A stretch of DNA of 64,000 nucleotides from Vibrio penaeicida (GCF_002933855.1 NZ_BFAQ01000016.1:1-64000), one strand, 5' to 3'. Shown: positions 35,297 through 47,050, numbered from the stretch's first letter. Notes: generated from the sequence alone by a model not told the origin. Numbers and translations: made by a program.

Positions 35297-36559
35297 ATGT
35301 CCGAAGACAACAGCCAACAAGATTTTCGCCAACAAGCTCTGGATTATCACGCTCAACCTACCCCCGGTAAAATTTCCGTCGAACTCACTAAGCCTGCAAA
35401 TACGGTGGAAGATCTCGCACTTGCGTACAGCCCTGGCGTAGCCGAACCTGTCCGCGAGATCGCACAAAATGCCGACAATGTTTATAAGTACACAGCCAAA
35501 GGCAACATGGTGGCTGTGATTTCTAACGGCACAGCCATCCTTGGGCTGGGTAACCTAGGACCATTAGCGTCCAAACCTGTGATGGAAGGTAAGTCGCTTC
35601 TTTTTAAACGTTTTGCTGGTCTTGATTCCATCGATATCGAAGTGAAACATCGCACGATTGATGAATTCGTGGATACCGTTGCCAACATTGCGGATACGTT
35701 TGGTGGAATCAACTTAGAAGATATTAAAGCGCCAGACTGTTTCGAGATTGAACAACGTCTTATCGAGCGTTGTGACGTTCCCGTTTTTCATGATGATCAA
35801 CACGGCACAGCCATCGTGACAGCCGCTGGTATGTTGAATGCTATTGAGCTTCAAGGTAAGAAACTCGAAGACGCTACGATTGTTTGTTTAGGGGCTGGGG
35901 CAGCAGCCGTCGCTTGTATGGAACTGCTTATCAAATGCGGTGCGCAACGCGAAAAAATCTACATGTTGGATCGCAAAGGTGTGATTCACACTCGTCGCGA
36001 TGACCTTAATGAATATAAGCAGTTGTTTGCAAACAACACGGATAAACGCACGTTGGAAGATGTCATTGAGGAGGCCGACCTTTTCTTAGGGGTGTCTGGT
36101 CCTGATTTATTGCCTGCAGAATCTCTAAAGCTGATGGCGGATAAACCTGTTGTCTTTGCGTGTTCTAACCCTGATCCAGAAATCAAACCGGAACTCGCCC
36201 ATCAAGTTCGTGATGATCTGATTATGGGTACGGGTCGAAGCGATTACCCGAATCAGGTCAACAATGTTATTTGTTTCCCATTTCTTTTCCGCGGTGCGTT
36301 GGATGTTCGTGCCAGTGAAATTAATGATGAAATGAAGCTTGCAGCAGTAGATGCTATTCGACAGTTAGCAAAAGAGCCAGTGCCAGAAGAAGTGAAAAAA
36401 GCGGCAGGTGTTTCGGAGTTAGAATTTGGTTCCGGTTATATCATCCCGAAACCGATGGACGCTCGTTTACTACCACGAGTAGCAAAAGCGGTTGCGCAAG
36501 CGGCGATTGATTCAGGCGTTGCTCGTATTGAAATGCCTGAAAACTATATGCAATCCTGA
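35297..36559 (+). CDS. Malic enzyme, short form without phosphotransacetylase domain
   Basis: Oxidative decarboxylation of malate to pyruvate with reduction of NAD(P) (420 aa). N-terminal malic domain with LAYSPGVAEPVREIA and the VISNGTAILGLGNLGP motif; metal and catalytic region DIKAPDCFEIE and VFHDDQHGTAIV; then the NAD-binding domain with CLGAGAAAVACMELL. It resembles the N-terminal half of E. coli MaeB but lacks the C-terminal Pta-like domain. ATG 35297 (MSEDNSQQDF) is chosen over an upstream TTG. Cofactor preference is not clear from sequence. Confidence 0.93.
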   Translation: MSEDNSQQDFRQQALDYHAQPTPGKISVELTKPANTVEDLALAYSPGVAEPVREIAQNADNVYKYTAKGNMVAVISNGTAILGLGNLGPLASKPVMEGKSLLFKRFAGLDSIDIEVKHRTIDEFVDTVANIADTFGGINLEDIKAPDCFEIEQRLIERCDVPVFHDDQHGTAIVTAAGMLNAIELQGKKLEDATIVCLGAGAAAVACMELLIKCGAQREKIYMLDRKGVIHTRRDDLNEYKQLFANNTDKRTLEDVIEEADLFLGVSGPDLLPAESLKLMADKPVVFACSNPDPEIKPELAHQVRDDLIMGTGRSDYPNQVNNVICFPFLFRGALDVRASEINDEMKLAAVDAIRQLAKEPVPEEVKKAAGVSELEFGSGYIIPKPMDARLLPRVAKAVAQAAIDSGVARIEMPENYMQS

Positions 36560-36625
36560 ACGTGACAGTCTGATTCACTTTTCATGTGTGTCAGATTAAA
36601 CGTACATTGCTTTTTCAATACACAT

Positions 36626-36658
36626 AAAAAAGGGGATAGTTTAGGCTATCCCCTTTCT
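36626..36658. terminator. Bidirectional terminator, malic enzyme gene / metJ
   Basis: AAAGGGGATAG / CTATCCCCTTT with a 6-base loop between convergent genes. Confidence 0.9.
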
Positions 36659-36660
36659 TC

Positions 36661-36981
36661 TTATTCTTCGTCGTAGGCTTCGAATTCAATACCCATTTCC
36701 GTCATGATTTTTTTCACTTCACTTGGGATGTCGTCTGGGCGATCTTTTCTCAAATCTTCATCTGTTGGTAACGGCTGACCAGTATAAGCATGTAGAAAAG
36801 CTTCACAAAGCAGCTCGCTGTTGGTGGCATGACGCAGATTGTTGATTTGGCGGCGTGTTCTTTCGTCCGTCAGTACCTTAAGTACTTTTAACGGAATCGA
36901 TACTGTAATTTTTTTTACTTGTTCGCTTTTCTTACCATGCTCAGCATAGGGGCTTATGTACTCGCCATTCCAATCTGCCAT
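36661..36981 (-). CDS. metJ: Methionine repressor MetJ
   Basis: Ribbon-helix-helix repressor (106 aa) that binds S-adenosylmethionine and tandem met boxes. The DNA-contacting strand is [18 protein letters not shown], followed by [25 protein letters not shown]. It is divergent from metB, with met boxes between, as in E. coli, which implies autoregulation. Confidence 0.97.
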   Translation of the reverse strand: MADWNGEYISPYAEHGKKSEQVKKITVSIPLKVLKVLTDERTRRQINNLRHATNSELLCEAFLHAYTGQPLPTDEDLRKDRPDDIPSEVKKIMTEMGIEFEAYDEE

Positions 36982-37107
36982 TGCGCACCTTCAATTATTA
37001 TTTATCTAAGTTATATGGCTACTCCGCACAGAAAGCTCTTTTCATGTGTTTTAGCGACTTAGCCGTTCATAAAAAACGATTTTAGCGACTTTTACTGCCA
37101 CAAGCAA

Positions 37108-37139
37108 AGACATATGGACGTCTAGAAGTGTTGACGTCC
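37108..37139. promoter_or_regulatory. Four tandem met boxes between metJ and metB
   Basis: Consecutive 8-mers AGACATAT, GGACGTCT, AGAAGTGT and TGACGTCC match the met box AGACGTCT at 5, 7, 5 and 6 of 8 positions. They lie in the metJ-metB divergent region and are the expected MetJ operator for both directions. Confidence 0.85.
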
Positions 37140-37278
37140 TAAAATGAGAGCGCTAAAGTATTGCATATTAATCGTGACTATCTCTGTTAAAACACGTTAC
37201 ACGCATGTTAACTCGCGTTCGTAATTGGTATAACAGAGGCTCGAAAAGTTTGCACCACAGGAAAGGAAGACCCTATTT

Positions 37279-38445
37279 ATGAGCCAACGAAAGCCAGCCA
37301 CTATTGCCGTACGCACTGGTATTGAAGCGGATACTCAGTATCACGCAGTTGTCCCACCAATTTACTTGTCTACGAACTATGGCTTTCCTGCGTTTGGTGA
37401 AGTGCCCAAATATGACTACACGCGTTCAGGTAACCCAAATCGAGGCTTGCTGGAACAAGCGTTAGCGGAGCTGGAAGAAGGTGCAAACGCCATCATCACC
37501 AATACTGGTACAGCAGCCATTAACCTTTGGGTGACGGCATTATTAGGTCCTGATGATCTTATTGTCGCGCCACACGATTGCTATGGTGGTACTTATCGTC
37601 TGTTTAATACCCGATCACTAAAGGGTGACTTCAAAGTTGAATTTGTTGATCAATCCGATGAAACCGCTCTTGCTGAAGCACTCAGCAAAAAACCTAAACT
37701 GGTCTTGCTTGAAACACCGTCAAACCCTTTGGTACGTGTAGTTGATATTGCAAAAATTTGCGAACAAGCAAAACAAGTCGGTGCGCTTGTTGCAGTCGAT
37801 AACACATTCTTAACACCAGTTTACCAAAAACCTCTTACACTTGGGGCGGATTTCGTTGTTCATTCCACAACGAAATTTATTAATGGTCACTCTGATGTGA
37901 TTGGTGGTGTGATCATCTGCAAAGACGAAAAACACGCGGAAGATTTGGCATGGTGGGGTAACTGCATTGGCGCAACAGGTACGCCATTCGACAGTTACAT
38001 GACCCTGCGAGGTTTACGTACACTTGGTGCACGTATGCGCGCTCATGAAGAGAGTTCGAACACGATTTTGGAGTTTTTGAAAACACATGAGCTGGTTGGC
38101 ACCATTTACCATCCAAGCTTGCCTGAGCACCCAGGGCATGACATCGCTAAGAAGCAACAATCGGGCTTTGGCTCTATGCTCAGTTTTGAATTAAATGGAA
38201 GTTTCGAGCAAATGAAATGTTTTGCTAGCTCGCTTCAGCTATTCTCACTCGCCGAATCTTTGGGCGGTGTAGAAAGCTTGATCTGCCATCCAGGCTCAAT
38301 GACACACCGTGCTATGAGTGATGAAGCGCAAGAAGAAGCGGGCATTGCTCCAACACTGCTGCGTTTGTCTGTGGGTCTTGAAGATGTGCAAGATCTGATT
38401 GCAGACTTGGAGCAAGCCTTTGCAAAAGCCAAGGAGGTGGCGTAA
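37279..38445 (+). CDS. metB: Cystathionine gamma-synthase
   Basis: PLP enzyme joining O-succinylhomoserine and cysteine to cystathionine in methionine synthesis (388 aa). Landmarks: YDYTRSGNPNR near the N-terminus, the PLP-lysine in VVHSTTKFINGHSD (Lys199), LETPSNPLVRVVDI, and the C-terminal LSVGLEDVQDLIADL. A GGAAAGGAAGA ribosome binding region precedes the ATG. The stop overlaps the metL start by one base. Confidence 0.96.
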   Translation: MSQRKPATIAVRTGIEADTQYHAVVPPIYLSTNYGFPAFGEVPKYDYTRSGNPNRGLLEQALAELEEGANAIITNTGTAAINLWVTALLGPDDLIVAPHDCYGGTYRLFNTRSLKGDFKVEFVDQSDETALAEALSKKPKLVLLETPSNPLVRVVDIAKICEQAKQVGALVAVDNTFLTPVYQKPLTLGADFVVHSTTKFINGHSDVIGGVIICKDEKHAEDLAWWGNCIGATGTPFDSYMTLRGLRTLGARMRAHEESSNTILEFLKTHELVGTIYHPSLPEHPGHDIAKKQQSGFGSMLSFELNGSFEQMKCFASSLQLFSLAESLGGVESLICHPGSMTHRAMSDEAQEEAGIAPTLLRLSVGLEDVQDLIADLEQAFAKAKEVA

Positions 38446-40856
38446 TGACTATCGAGCGTCAATTACATAAATTTGGTGGCAGTAGCTTAGCTGACGCCGA
38501 TTGCTATCAACGTGTCGTGAGCATACTTAAAGAATATTCGGATACGAACGATTTAGTTGTGGTATCCGCGGCAGGTAGTACGACAAACCAACTTATTGCA
38601 TGGCTAGCCGCGTTAGAAAAAGATGGGCGTCTAGCGCATGAAGCGTTGCAAGAATTAAGACAATACCAAATCAATCTAATTGAAAGTTTGCTGCCAGCAG
38701 ATCGCGCCGCAGCTTTGCTTGATGTTCTGAATACGGAATTTTCTGGGTTAGGCGAATTGTCTTACCCGTTAAGTAGTGCTCAAAAATCATCGGCAATGGG
38801 ACACGGTGAAATATGGTCGGCAAGACTATTGGCTGAACTTCTTAACCACAATGGGTTAGAAGCGGTTGCACAAGATTCACGTGATTTCCTTCGCGCGGAA
38901 CACGGAGCTCAACCGGAAGTAGACCGAGCACGTTCTTACCCATTAATTAAAGAATCACTAGCACAGCATCGACAGTGCCGAGTTGTGATTACTGGCTTCA
39001 TGGCAAAAAATGAAGAAAGCGAAACGGTTCTTCTCGGGCGTAATGGTTCAGATTACTCAGCGACTGTCATCGGTGCGTTAGCAGAAGCGTCCCGAGTGAC
39101 CATATGGAGTGATGTGGCTGGGGTGTATAGCTCTGACCCTCGTAAAGTGTCAGATGCCTGCTTACTGCCTTTACTGCGCTTAGATGAAGCCAGTGAATTG
39201 GCTCGCTTGGCGGCACCAGTTCTTCATAGTCGTACGTTACAACCTGTCGCTCAAAGTTCAATGGAACTGCATTTGCGTTGCAGCTACCAACCTGAATCAG
39301 GCTCAACACGTATTGAGCGTGTTCTTGCGTCGGGTCGTGGTGCCAAAATCATTACTTCTTTAGATGAAGTGTTACTGGTTAAAGTGGACTTCGGGCACGG
39401 GCACGATTTTGAACGTTTAGCAAAAGAAGTGCTTACAACGCTTTCGCGTGGGCAACTCAGCCCATTGGCATTTGAAGCGCAAAGCGATCAAGGCTGCTTG
39501 CTTTTGGCGTATACCTCAGAAGTGGCTGGCGAGGCGCTTTCCCACCTACAAGATGTCTCCATTGGTGCTGAAATTAAACTGAAAGAAGGCTATTCATTGG
39601 TAGCTGCGGTAGGCGCAGGTGTAACTAATAACCCGAATCACTGCTACGGGTTTTACCAGCAACTGAAAAACAGCACAGTAGAGTTCATTAGTGAGGCTGA
39701 GTCTGGTCTTAGCTTAGTTGCGATTCTTCGTAAAACCGATACATCTCGTTTAATCACAGGTATTCACAGCCAGTTGTTCCAAGCTCAAAAACGCGTTGCT
39801 ATCGCTTTGTGCGGCAAAGGTAATATCGGTTCAAGCTGGATAGAGCTGTTTGACGAACAAAAAGACGAGCTTGAAAAGCGTCATGGAAAAACGTTTGATT
39901 TGGTTGCGGTAGTCGATAGCCAAACGTATTGGTTGGACTTTGATGGTATTGATGCCAAAGAGGTCTTCAATCGTTTTGATGATGAAGCGATCAGTAATGA
40001 CGGAATTGAATGGTTGGACAAATTAGCGCATCAACAGAAATTCGATGAAGTGATCGTATTGGATGTAACTGCTAGTGAAGCCTTGTCTAATCAATATGTC
40101 AGTATTGCTGAGCATGGCTTCCATTTGATTTCAGCAAATAAAGTCGCAGGTTCGGCACCGGGCGACGTTTATCATCAGGTGCAAGATGCATTTTCAAAGA
40201 CTGGTCGCCATTGGTTCTATAACGCAACGGTAGGTGCAGGGCTTCCTGTAAACCACACAGTACGCGATTTACGTGAAAGTGGGGACGATATTCTAGCACT
40301 TTCAGGAATCTTCTCAGGAACGCTGTCATGGCTCTTCCAACAGTTTGATGGTCAGGTGCCTTTCAGTGACTTAGTTGACCTTGCTTGGCAGCAAGGTTTA
40401 ACGGAGCCCGATCCTCGTTGTGACTTAGATGGCTCTGATGTGATGCGTAAGTTGGTGATTCTCGCGCGTGAATCCGGATTGGAGCTAGAACCTGAAAACG
40501 TGAAAGTTGAATCACTGGTTCCAGAGCAACTACGCGATTTACCGTTGGATGACTTTTTGGACAACGGGCAGATCTTGAGCGAAAACTTAGCCGAGCGCCT
40601 TGAAAAAGCCCAACGCGAAGACAAAGTATTGCGCTATGTAGCAAGACTCGAAAAAAGCGGCAGTGCAACAGTAGGTGTTGAAGCGTTACCTCGTGAGCAC
40701 GCACTAGCCAATTTATTGCCTTGCGATAATATCTTTGCCATTGAGAGTAAGTGGTACAAAGATAACCCATTGGTTATTCGAGGCCCTGGTGCAGGTAAAG
40801 CCGTTACGGCAGGGGCCATTCAGTCAGATCTGAATCGACTTTCAAGTTTGTTATAA
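38445..40856 (+). CDS. metL: Bifunctional aspartokinase II / homoserine dehydrogenase II
   Basis: Fused enzyme for the first and third steps from aspartate to homoserine (803 aa). Aspartokinase domain about 1-300 with KFGGSSLADADCY at the start and GRNGSDYSATVIGALA; a regulatory middle with degenerate ACT repeats (about 300-455); homoserine dehydrogenase about 455-803 with the nucleotide motif LCGKGNIGSSW, the NKVAGS segment and the catalytic block GLPVNHTVRDLRESGD. AAGGAGGTGG within the end of metB serves as its ribosome binding site. Cotranscription with metB under MetJ marks it as the methionine-regulated isozyme. Confidence 0.96.
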   Translation: MTIERQLHKFGGSSLADADCYQRVVSILKEYSDTNDLVVVSAAGSTTNQLIAWLAALEKDGRLAHEALQELRQYQINLIESLLPADRAAALLDVLNTEFSGLGELSYPLSSAQKSSAMGHGEIWSARLLAELLNHNGLEAVAQDSRDFLRAEHGAQPEVDRARSYPLIKESLAQHRQCRVVITGFMAKNEESETVLLGRNGSDYSATVIGALAEASRVTIWSDVAGVYSSDPRKVSDACLLPLLRLDEASELARLAAPVLHSRTLQPVAQSSMELHLRCSYQPESGSTRIERVLASGRGAKIITSLDEVLLVKVDFGHGHDFERLAKEVLTTLSRGQLSPLAFEAQSDQGCLLLAYTSEVAGEALSHLQDVSIGAEIKLKEGYSLVAAVGAGVTNNPNHCYGFYQQLKNSTVEFISEAESGLSLVAILRKTDTSRLITGIHSQLFQAQKRVAIALCGKGNIGSSWIELFDEQKDELEKRHGKTFDLVAVVDSQTYWLDFDGIDAKEVFNRFDDEAISNDGIEWLDKLAHQQKFDEVIVLDVTASEALSNQYVSIAEHGFHLISANKVAGSAPGDVYHQVQDAFSKTGRHWFYNATVGAGLPVNHTVRDLRESGDDILALSGIFSGTLSWLFQQFDGQVPFSDLVDLAWQQGLTEPDPRCDLDGSDVMRKLVILARESGLELEPENVKVESLVPEQLRDLPLDDFLDNGQILSENLAERLEKAQREDKVLRYVARLEKSGSATVGVEALPREHALANLLPCDNIFAIESKWYKDNPLVIRGPGAGKAVTAGAIQSDLNRLSSLL

Positions 40857-40895
40857 CTCTTTGTTTTAGTGATTTGTTATAGCAATTTATTATAT

Positions 40896-40922
40896 CGAAA
40901 GGGCACTCAGTGCTCTTTTTTG
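40896..40922 (+). terminator. metBL terminator
   Basis: AAAGGGCACT-C-AGTGCTCTTT stem with a very small loop and an internal mismatch, followed by TTT, 40 bp after metL. Confidence 0.65.
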
Positions 40923-41038
40923 TTGCTCCAAACCCATTAAAATGCTGTGGATTTTTATTAATGAAAAATGCGTAACTTCATCATGAATAAAATTCATGAT
41001 GTTCTGGTTGACATTAAATCGGATAAAAGACATCCTTT

Positions 41039-41062
41039 GGACATATAGACGTCTAAACGTCG
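41039..41062. promoter_or_regulatory. met boxes upstream of metF
   Basis: Three adjacent 8-mers GGACATAT, AGACGTCT and AAACGTCG, the middle one a perfect met box, lie 50 bp before the metF start. Another AGACATCC nearby (41028) is out of the 8-bp phase. MetJ control of metF is expected. Confidence 0.85.
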
Positions 41063-41075
41063 CTGAGAATTTTAA

Positions 41076-42002
<927 letters not shown>

Positions 42003-42036
42003 TTTAAATTCGGTTCGAAAGTGAACGGTAAGACAC

Positions 42037-42070
42037 AAAAAAAGGTTGGTGTATGCACCAACCTTTTTTA
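42037..42070. terminator. Bidirectional terminator, metF / aphA
   Basis: AAAAAGGTTGGTG / CACCAACCTTTTT with a 4-base loop between convergent genes. Confidence 0.92.
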
Positions 42071-42084
42071 TTAATAGCGAAGAT

Positions 42085-42624
42085 TTACGCCATAGCTTCT
42101 AGTTCTGCAAGCGCTTCTTCTGCCCAAGCAACCCATGTATTACGAAGCAACAAGTTGCGACGAAGGGTTAATCGCTCTAAACGAGCTTGCTTGTCTAAAG
42201 TGCTTGGTGTCGCGTAGTAAACCGACTCAATTTCTTTGTAGTGGTTCACTAGTTGACGAGACTCTTCAATCAAGCCAGTCAGCTGTTCAATATACGAAGT
42301 AGAAGGTTGTACGGAACATGCCATTAACTTGGCAGAGAACTCATCGCGAACGGTTGGGTGTGCAGTTGGTTGGTCAAACCACTCCCCGAGCGCTCGGCGT
42401 CCTTCTTCTGTAATTGAATAAACTTTCCTGTCTGGTTTGCCCTCTTGCGGCTCAAGCACGCAAGTCACAAGTTGGTTTTGAGCCATTTTGTTTAGCTCGC
42501 GGTATACTTGTTGGTGACTTGCTTTCCAAAAATAGCCAATACTGTATGAGAACTCTTTTGTGATGTCGTATCCAGTTGCATCACGAGTACTTAAAACAGT
42601 AAGGATTACGTGCGGTAATGACAT
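42085..42624 (-). CDS. aphA: PadR-type transcriptional regulator AphA
   Basis: Low-cell-density master regulator of Vibrio quorum sensing and, in V. cholerae, activator of virulence (179 aa). The winged helix covers about 1-85 (MSLPHVILTVLSTRDATGYD, then SHQQVYRELNKM as recognition helix and GKPDRKVYSITEEG as wing), with a C-terminal helical dimerisation domain. The sequence follows V. cholerae AphA closely from memory, including EWFDQPTAHPTVRDEFSAKL. ATG 42624 is the start used in characterised homologues; the frame is open a little further upstream. ppc lies upstream on the same strand, as in V. cholerae. Confidence 0.97.
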   Translation of the reverse strand: MSLPHVILTVLSTRDATGYDITKEFSYSIGYFWKASHQQVYRELNKMAQNQLVTCVLEPQEGKPDRKVYSITEEGRRALGEWFDQPTAHPTVRDEFSAKLMACSVQPSTSYIEQLTGLIEESRQLVNHYKEIESVYYATPSTLDKQARLERLTLRRNLLLRNTWVAWAEEALAELEAMA

Positions 42625-43016
42625 GTCTTCAATCCAATGGTCAATCAAACTGTAAAACTTGAACGCGTAAACACCGAGTGTGCTTCTTTGGCACGTTTGT
42701 ATAGTGTGTTAATGCGTTCATACCAATCTAAAGACAAATTTAGATGGCTCTGTCACCTTCTTAGCCTTACATCACCTAGAAAATGGCAGCTATTGAATTT
42801 GCTACCTTAGAAACAAATGCCAATGCCATAGAATTGCTGCGGATAGTTATTAGTAAATTTACAGCGGTTAGTAAGCATATCAATAATAATAAGCATTAAG
42901 TAGAATAAAAAATATGAATGGTTTGAAAAACTGACAAAATTCTCAATAGCAAACGCTAGCCATACAAAAAGCCGCATCTAGCGGCTTTTTGTCTCATTTA
43001 AAGAATAAATAACTGG
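42625..43016. promoter_or_regulatory. aphA promoter region with inverted repeat and LuxR/HapR-like site
   Basis: The 392-bp gap between ppc and aphA contains a perfect ATCTAAA / TTTAGAT inverted repeat (42726-42745) and, at 42847-42864, TTATTAGTAAATTTACAG, which resembles the LuxR/HapR/OpaR consensus (TTATTGATAAATTTATCA). Quorum-sensing repression of aphA by such regulators is established in Vibrio. The remainder is AT-rich; the ppc terminator is at its far end. Qrr pairing in the leader is expected but I could not locate it. Confidence 0.5.
42966..42990 (-). terminator. ppc terminator
   Basis: AAAAAGCCGC / GCGGCTTTTT with a 5-base loop, 27 bp after the ppc stop; symmetric enough to work on both strands. 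Confidence 0.9.
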
Positions 43017-45650
43017 TTACCCAGTGTTGCGCATTCCTGCTGCAATACCTGCAATTGTGACCATTAATGCTTCTTTAAGCTCTGTCGATGGCGTTTCTGT
43101 CTGCCTTGTACGGTAAAGCAGTTCTGCTTGCAGCATATTCAACGGCTCTACATAGATGTTACGAAGGCGGATAGATTCTAATCCCCACGGATCACTCTGC
43201 ATTAAATTTTCATTATTCTCAACATTGAGTACAGCTTTAATGTCTTTTTGTAATTGAGCTCTCAGTTTGTCGCCCAGAGCCCACAAAGATTTGTCTGTTA
43301 ACTTCTGATCGTACAGGCTTGAGATCTCGATATTACATTTCGAATACACCATTTCCAGCATGCCCAATCGTGTAGAGAAGAAAGGCCATTCACGACACAT
43401 TGATTCCAGTAATGATTGGTGCCCTTGATCGACCGAATACTGAATCGCCTCTCCGGCACCTAACCATGCTGGTAATACCAAGCGGTTTTGGCTCCATGAG
43501 AAAATCCATGGAATGGCACGCAAGCTTTCGACACCACCGTTAGGGTTACGCTTTGATGGGCGAGAACCTAATGGCAGCATGCCTAGTTCAAGCTCTGGTG
43601 TTGCCGCGCGGAAATACGGTACGAAATCAGGTTCGCCACGAACAACCCCACGATAGGCTTCACAAGATACTTCAGATAGGGTGTCCATCAAGTCACGCCA
43701 CTCTTGTTTTGGTTCCGGCGGTGGCAGCAGGTTGGCTTCTAATATTGCACTGGCGTACATGTTGAAGCTGTTAACCGCCACTTCAGGTAAACCCAACTTA
43801 AAGCGGATCATTTCACCTTGTTCAGTTACGCGCAGACCGCCTTTTAGACTTTTCGGTGGTTGAGAAAGCAATGCGGCATGTGCAGGCGCACCACCACGAC
43901 CAACCGTACCACCACGACCATGGAACAAGGTCAGCTCGATCCCCGCTTCTTCCGACACTTTCACTAAGGCTTCCATTGCGCGATATTGCGCCCAGCCCGC
44001 AGCCATGACACCTGCATCTTTCGCAGAATCTGAGTAACCGATCATGACCATTTGGTGGTTTTGAATGAAACCGCGGTATAGGTCGATCCCCATTAACTGG
44101 GTGATAACGGCTTCAGCGTTATTCAAATCTTCCAGTGTTTCGAACAGTGGACAAACGTCCATGCGATATGGACAACCTGACTCTTGAAGTAATAAATGCA
44201 CAGCAAGTACGTCTGAAGCGGTTCTTGCCATAGAAATTACATAGGCACCAAAAGCTTCACGAGGCTGGCTTGCCACGATGCGGCAGGTATCCAACACCTC
44301 TTTTACAGGTTCTGATGGTTCCCAGCCTCGCGGCAATAGTGGGCGCTTAGAGCTAAGTTCCGCAGTGAGGAAAGCGACTTTATCTTGTTCGCTCCATTGA
44401 TCGTAATCGCCAATACCAAGGTAACGTGTTAGCTCTGACAATACATCCGAGTGACGCGTACTTTCTTGGCGAATGTCGAGGCGTACCAGATGAATGCCAA
44501 ATGATTTGATTCGACGGAGTGTATCTAGCAGAGAACCGTCGGCAATGACGCCCATGCCACACTCATGCAAAGATTGGTAACACGCATAAAGTGGTTCCCA
44601 AAGTTGCTCATTAGATTTCAATGGCGCTTTTACTGCCAGTTGCTCTCCATTGATTTTGGCTTCGAGAATGTCACGAGTTTCGGTGAGCGTTGTACGGATA
44701 CGCTTTAGGATTGCACGATAAGGTTCATGTTCCCCTTCACCGGCTAACTCACGTAATGCGTCACTGCATTTGGTCATCGATAATTCGCTAACCAGCTCGT
44801 TAATGTCATTTAGGTATAGGTCTGCAGCTTTCCAGCGAGACAACAACATCACTTCACGAGTTATGGTATGGGTAACAAATGGGTTACCATCGCGGTCACC
44901 TCCCATCCAAGACGAGAAATGGACGGGTCTTGCATCAATAGGTAAACCTTCGCCAAGATAACCTTCCAAACGTTCATCTAACTCGCGTAGGAAATCAGGT
45001 ACACCTTGCCATAATGAATTTTCGACAACAGCAAAACCCCATTTCGCTTCATCGATTGGCGTTGGGCGTTGCTGGCGGATCACGTCAGAGTGCCATGCCT
45101 GTGCGATAAGCTGCTCTAAGCGGCGCTCTGTTTTTTCACGCTCTTTGTACGATAGATCGCTAAGCTCTAGCTTCGAAAGACATTCGTTGATCTTGACCAG
45201 TTTGTTGATCATGGTGCGACGCGTAATTTCTGTCGGGTGCGCCGTTAGCACCAGCTCGATATTCAAATCACGAACAGCTTGAGCAGTATCGAGTTTACTG
45301 ATGTCGCTTTGGCTTAGCTTTGAAAATAGACTGTTAATGGCGTCTGGTTCGCAGACGTGTTCCTCACAATGACGAGAAATAGTGTGGTATTGCTCTGCCA
45401 TGTTTGTGAGGTTTAGAAATTGATTGAATGCACGAGCAACGGGTGTGAGCTGCTCATCTGGTAGGCTTTCAATTTCTTTTATGAGATTTTCGCGGTCTTC
45501 CTGACTGCCCCCTCGTGCTGATTTTGAGAGTTTACGAATGGTTTCGACTTTCTCTAGGATTGCCTCACCATGTGCATCTTGAATGGTATTGCCAAGTAAT
45601 CGACCTAGCATGCTCACATTGCTTTTTAGCGCGGCATATTTTTCATTCAT
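43017..45650 (-). CDS. ppc: Phosphoenolpyruvate carboxylase
   Basis: Anaplerotic enzyme making oxaloacetate from phosphoenolpyruvate and bicarbonate (877 aa, near E. coli 883). Signature 1 with the catalytic His is [13 protein letters not shown], the glycine-rich loop is [15 protein letters not shown], signature 2 region is [18 protein letters not shown], and the allosteric C-terminus ends AGMRNTG. ATG 45650 ([15 protein letters not shown]) follows GGGAAACA; upstream in-frame codons would add an unrelated 38 residues. Confidence 0.97.
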   Translation of the reverse strand: MNEKYAALKSNVSMLGRLLGNTIQDAHGEAILEKVETIRKLSKSARGGSQEDRENLIKEIESLPDEQLTPVARAFNQFLNLTNMAEQYHTISRHCEEHVCEPDAINSLFSKLSQSDISKLDTAQAVRDLNIELVLTAHPTEITRRTMINKLVKINECLSKLELSDLSYKEREKTERRLEQLIAQAWHSDVIRQQRPTPIDEAKWGFAVVENSLWQGVPDFLRELDERLEGYLGEGLPIDARPVHFSSWMGGDRDGNPFVTHTITREVMLLSRWKAADLYLNDINELVSELSMTKCSDALRELAGEGEHEPYRAILKRIRTTLTETRDILEAKINGEQLAVKAPLKSNEQLWEPLYACYQSLHECGMGVIADGSLLDTLRRIKSFGIHLVRLDIRQESTRHSDVLSELTRYLGIGDYDQWSEQDKVAFLTAELSSKRPLLPRGWEPSEPVKEVLDTCRIVASQPREAFGAYVISMARTASDVLAVHLLLQESGCPYRMDVCPLFETLEDLNNAEAVITQLMGIDLYRGFIQNHQMVMIGYSDSAKDAGVMAAGWAQYRAMEALVKVSEEAGIELTLFHGRGGTVGRGGAPAHAALLSQPPKSLKGGLRVTEQGEMIRFKLGLPEVAVNSFNMYASAILEANLLPPPEPKQEWRDLMDTLSEVSCEAYRGVVRGEPDFVPYFRAATPELELGMLPLGSRPSKRNPNGGVESLRAIPWIFSWSQNRLVLPAWLGAGEAIQYSVDQGHQSLLESMCREWPFFSTRLGMLEMVYSKCNIEISSLYDQKLTDKSLWALGDKLRAQLQKDIKAVLNVENNENLMQSDPWGLESIRLRNIYVEPLNMLQAELLYRTRQTETPSTELKEALMVTIAGIAAGMRNTG

Positions 45651-45865
45651 TGTTTCCCGCCTCGTAAATTTATTACATCCGATGTTTTGTTTAAGCCCAC
45701 AATCTAGCGAAATTGTTTGGCTTGAGTCAAATAATCCGACACTAAAACAACGGAATTCGGGCAACTATTGATATTGCTCATTTTTGATACGCGCTTTGTA
45801 GCGCTATTGTGAAATTTTCTTTCAATATTTGCTGAAGCTTGATGTGGTCTGGTTTAAGAAGCGTT

Positions 45866-45892
45866 AAAAAAGCGCAGTTGCCTGCGCTTTTA
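45866..45892. terminator. argE terminator
   Basis: AAAAGCGCAG / CTGCGCTTTT with a 4-base loop, 20-some bases after the argE stop on the minus strand. The rest of the 263-bp argE-ppc gap holds the ppc promoter. Confidence 0.88.
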
Positions 45893-45913
45893 GAGATTAT
45901 TCTTTTGAAATGT

Positions 45914-47050
45914 TTAGAAACAGTATTGGTGAATGGCTTTCTTCAAAACATCGATGGTAGGGTCGATAAACTCAAAAGCAAGATATTCATCTGGCTGATG
46001 GGCTTGGTCAATCGAACCTGGCCCAAGGACGAGAGTGGGGCAAAGCTGCTGTAAGAAAGGGGCTTCAGTACAATAATTTACGGTTTCACTTGTCTTTTCA
46101 CAGATGGCTTCCATTCCACCAATGAACGGGTGATCGTGATTACACTCATAGCCAGGGATAGGATCATGTAATGGTTGAATCTCGATTCTTCCTAGCCACT
46201 TGGCTTCGACTTCTTTAAGCGCATCGCGCAGAAGGTTGTCCAATCCATCAAGGCTGATACCTGGTAATGGTCTTACATCGTAGTGAAGCTCGCAACAACC
46301 ACATATTCGGTTAGCACTGTCCCCACCATGAATATGCCCTAGGTTTAGGGTTGGAGTTGGGATCTCAAAGCCCGGATGGTGGTAGGTTTTAATCAACTGG
46401 TCTCGAAGCTGCATGAGCGCAAAAAGCACTTCATGCATTATTTCTATGGCGTTGACACCCAAAGCAGGGTTTGACGAATGCCCTGAATGACCTGTCACAC
46501 GCACAGCATTTGCTACATGGCCTTTGTGTCCTCGAATCGGAACCAAGCTAGTGGGTTCGCCGATAATGCAGTAATCCGGTTTAAACGGGGCGTCTTGAGT
46601 GAAGTGGCGCGCGCCGAGCATGGTGGTTTCTTCGTCACACGTAGCCAGTACATAAAGTGGCTTTGTTTGTGTACTCCAGTCGACGCTTTTAACAGCTTCC
46701 AATATAAAAGCGAAAAAGCCTTTCATGTCGGCTGTACCCAAACCATAAAAACGATTGTTTGCTTCTGTTAATGCATGAGGATCGAAATTCCAACGTCCTT
46801 CGTCGAAAGGAACAGTATCGGAGTGACCCGCTAACAATAAGCCGCCCTCTCCCTGTCCCATTTTGGCAATCAGGTTATGTTTGCCTTTTTCGACTTCAAC
46901 AACGTCCGTTTCGAATCCCAAGTCATTAAACCATGTGGCAAGTTTCGCAATGACTTCACTGTTTCCTTCATCCCAACTCGCATCACTCGAGCTAATAGAG
47001 GAGGTGGAAATTAAGCCACCGTAGATATCGATAAAACCGGGTATTTGCAT
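45914..47050 (-). CDS. argE: Acetylornithine deacetylase
   Basis: Zinc peptidase-family (M20) enzyme releasing ornithine from N-acetylornithine in arginine synthesis (378 aa). Metal and active-site motifs: [43 protein letters not shown], and the dimerisation domain [17 protein letters not shown]. It is divergent from argCBGH with an ARG box between. Because this species also has N-acetylglutamate synthase fused to ArgH, it uses the linear arginine pathway. Confidence 0.96.
   Translation of the reverse strand: MQIPGFIDIYGGLISTSSISSSDASWDEGNSEVIAKLATWFNDLGFETDVVEVEKGKHNLIAKMGQGEGGLLLAGHSDTVPFDEGRWNFDPHALTEANNRFYGLGTADMKGFFAFILEAVKSVDWSTQTKPLYVLATCDEETTMLGARHFTQDAPFKPDYCIIGEPTSLVPIRGHKGHVANAVRVTGHSGHSSNPALGVNAIEIMHEVLFALMQLRDQLIKTYHHPGFEIPTPTLNLGHIHGGDSANRICGCCELHYDVRPLPGISLDGLDNLLRDALKEVEAKWLGRIEIQPLHDPIPGYECNHDHPFIGGMEAICEKTSETVNYCTEAPFLQQLCPTLVLGPGSIDQAHQPDEYLAFEFIDPTIDVLKKAIHQYCF

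Noticed and set aside
40363..40770. 135-aa minus-strand frame opposite metL
   Set aside because: Antisense shadow of the homoserine dehydrogenase domain.
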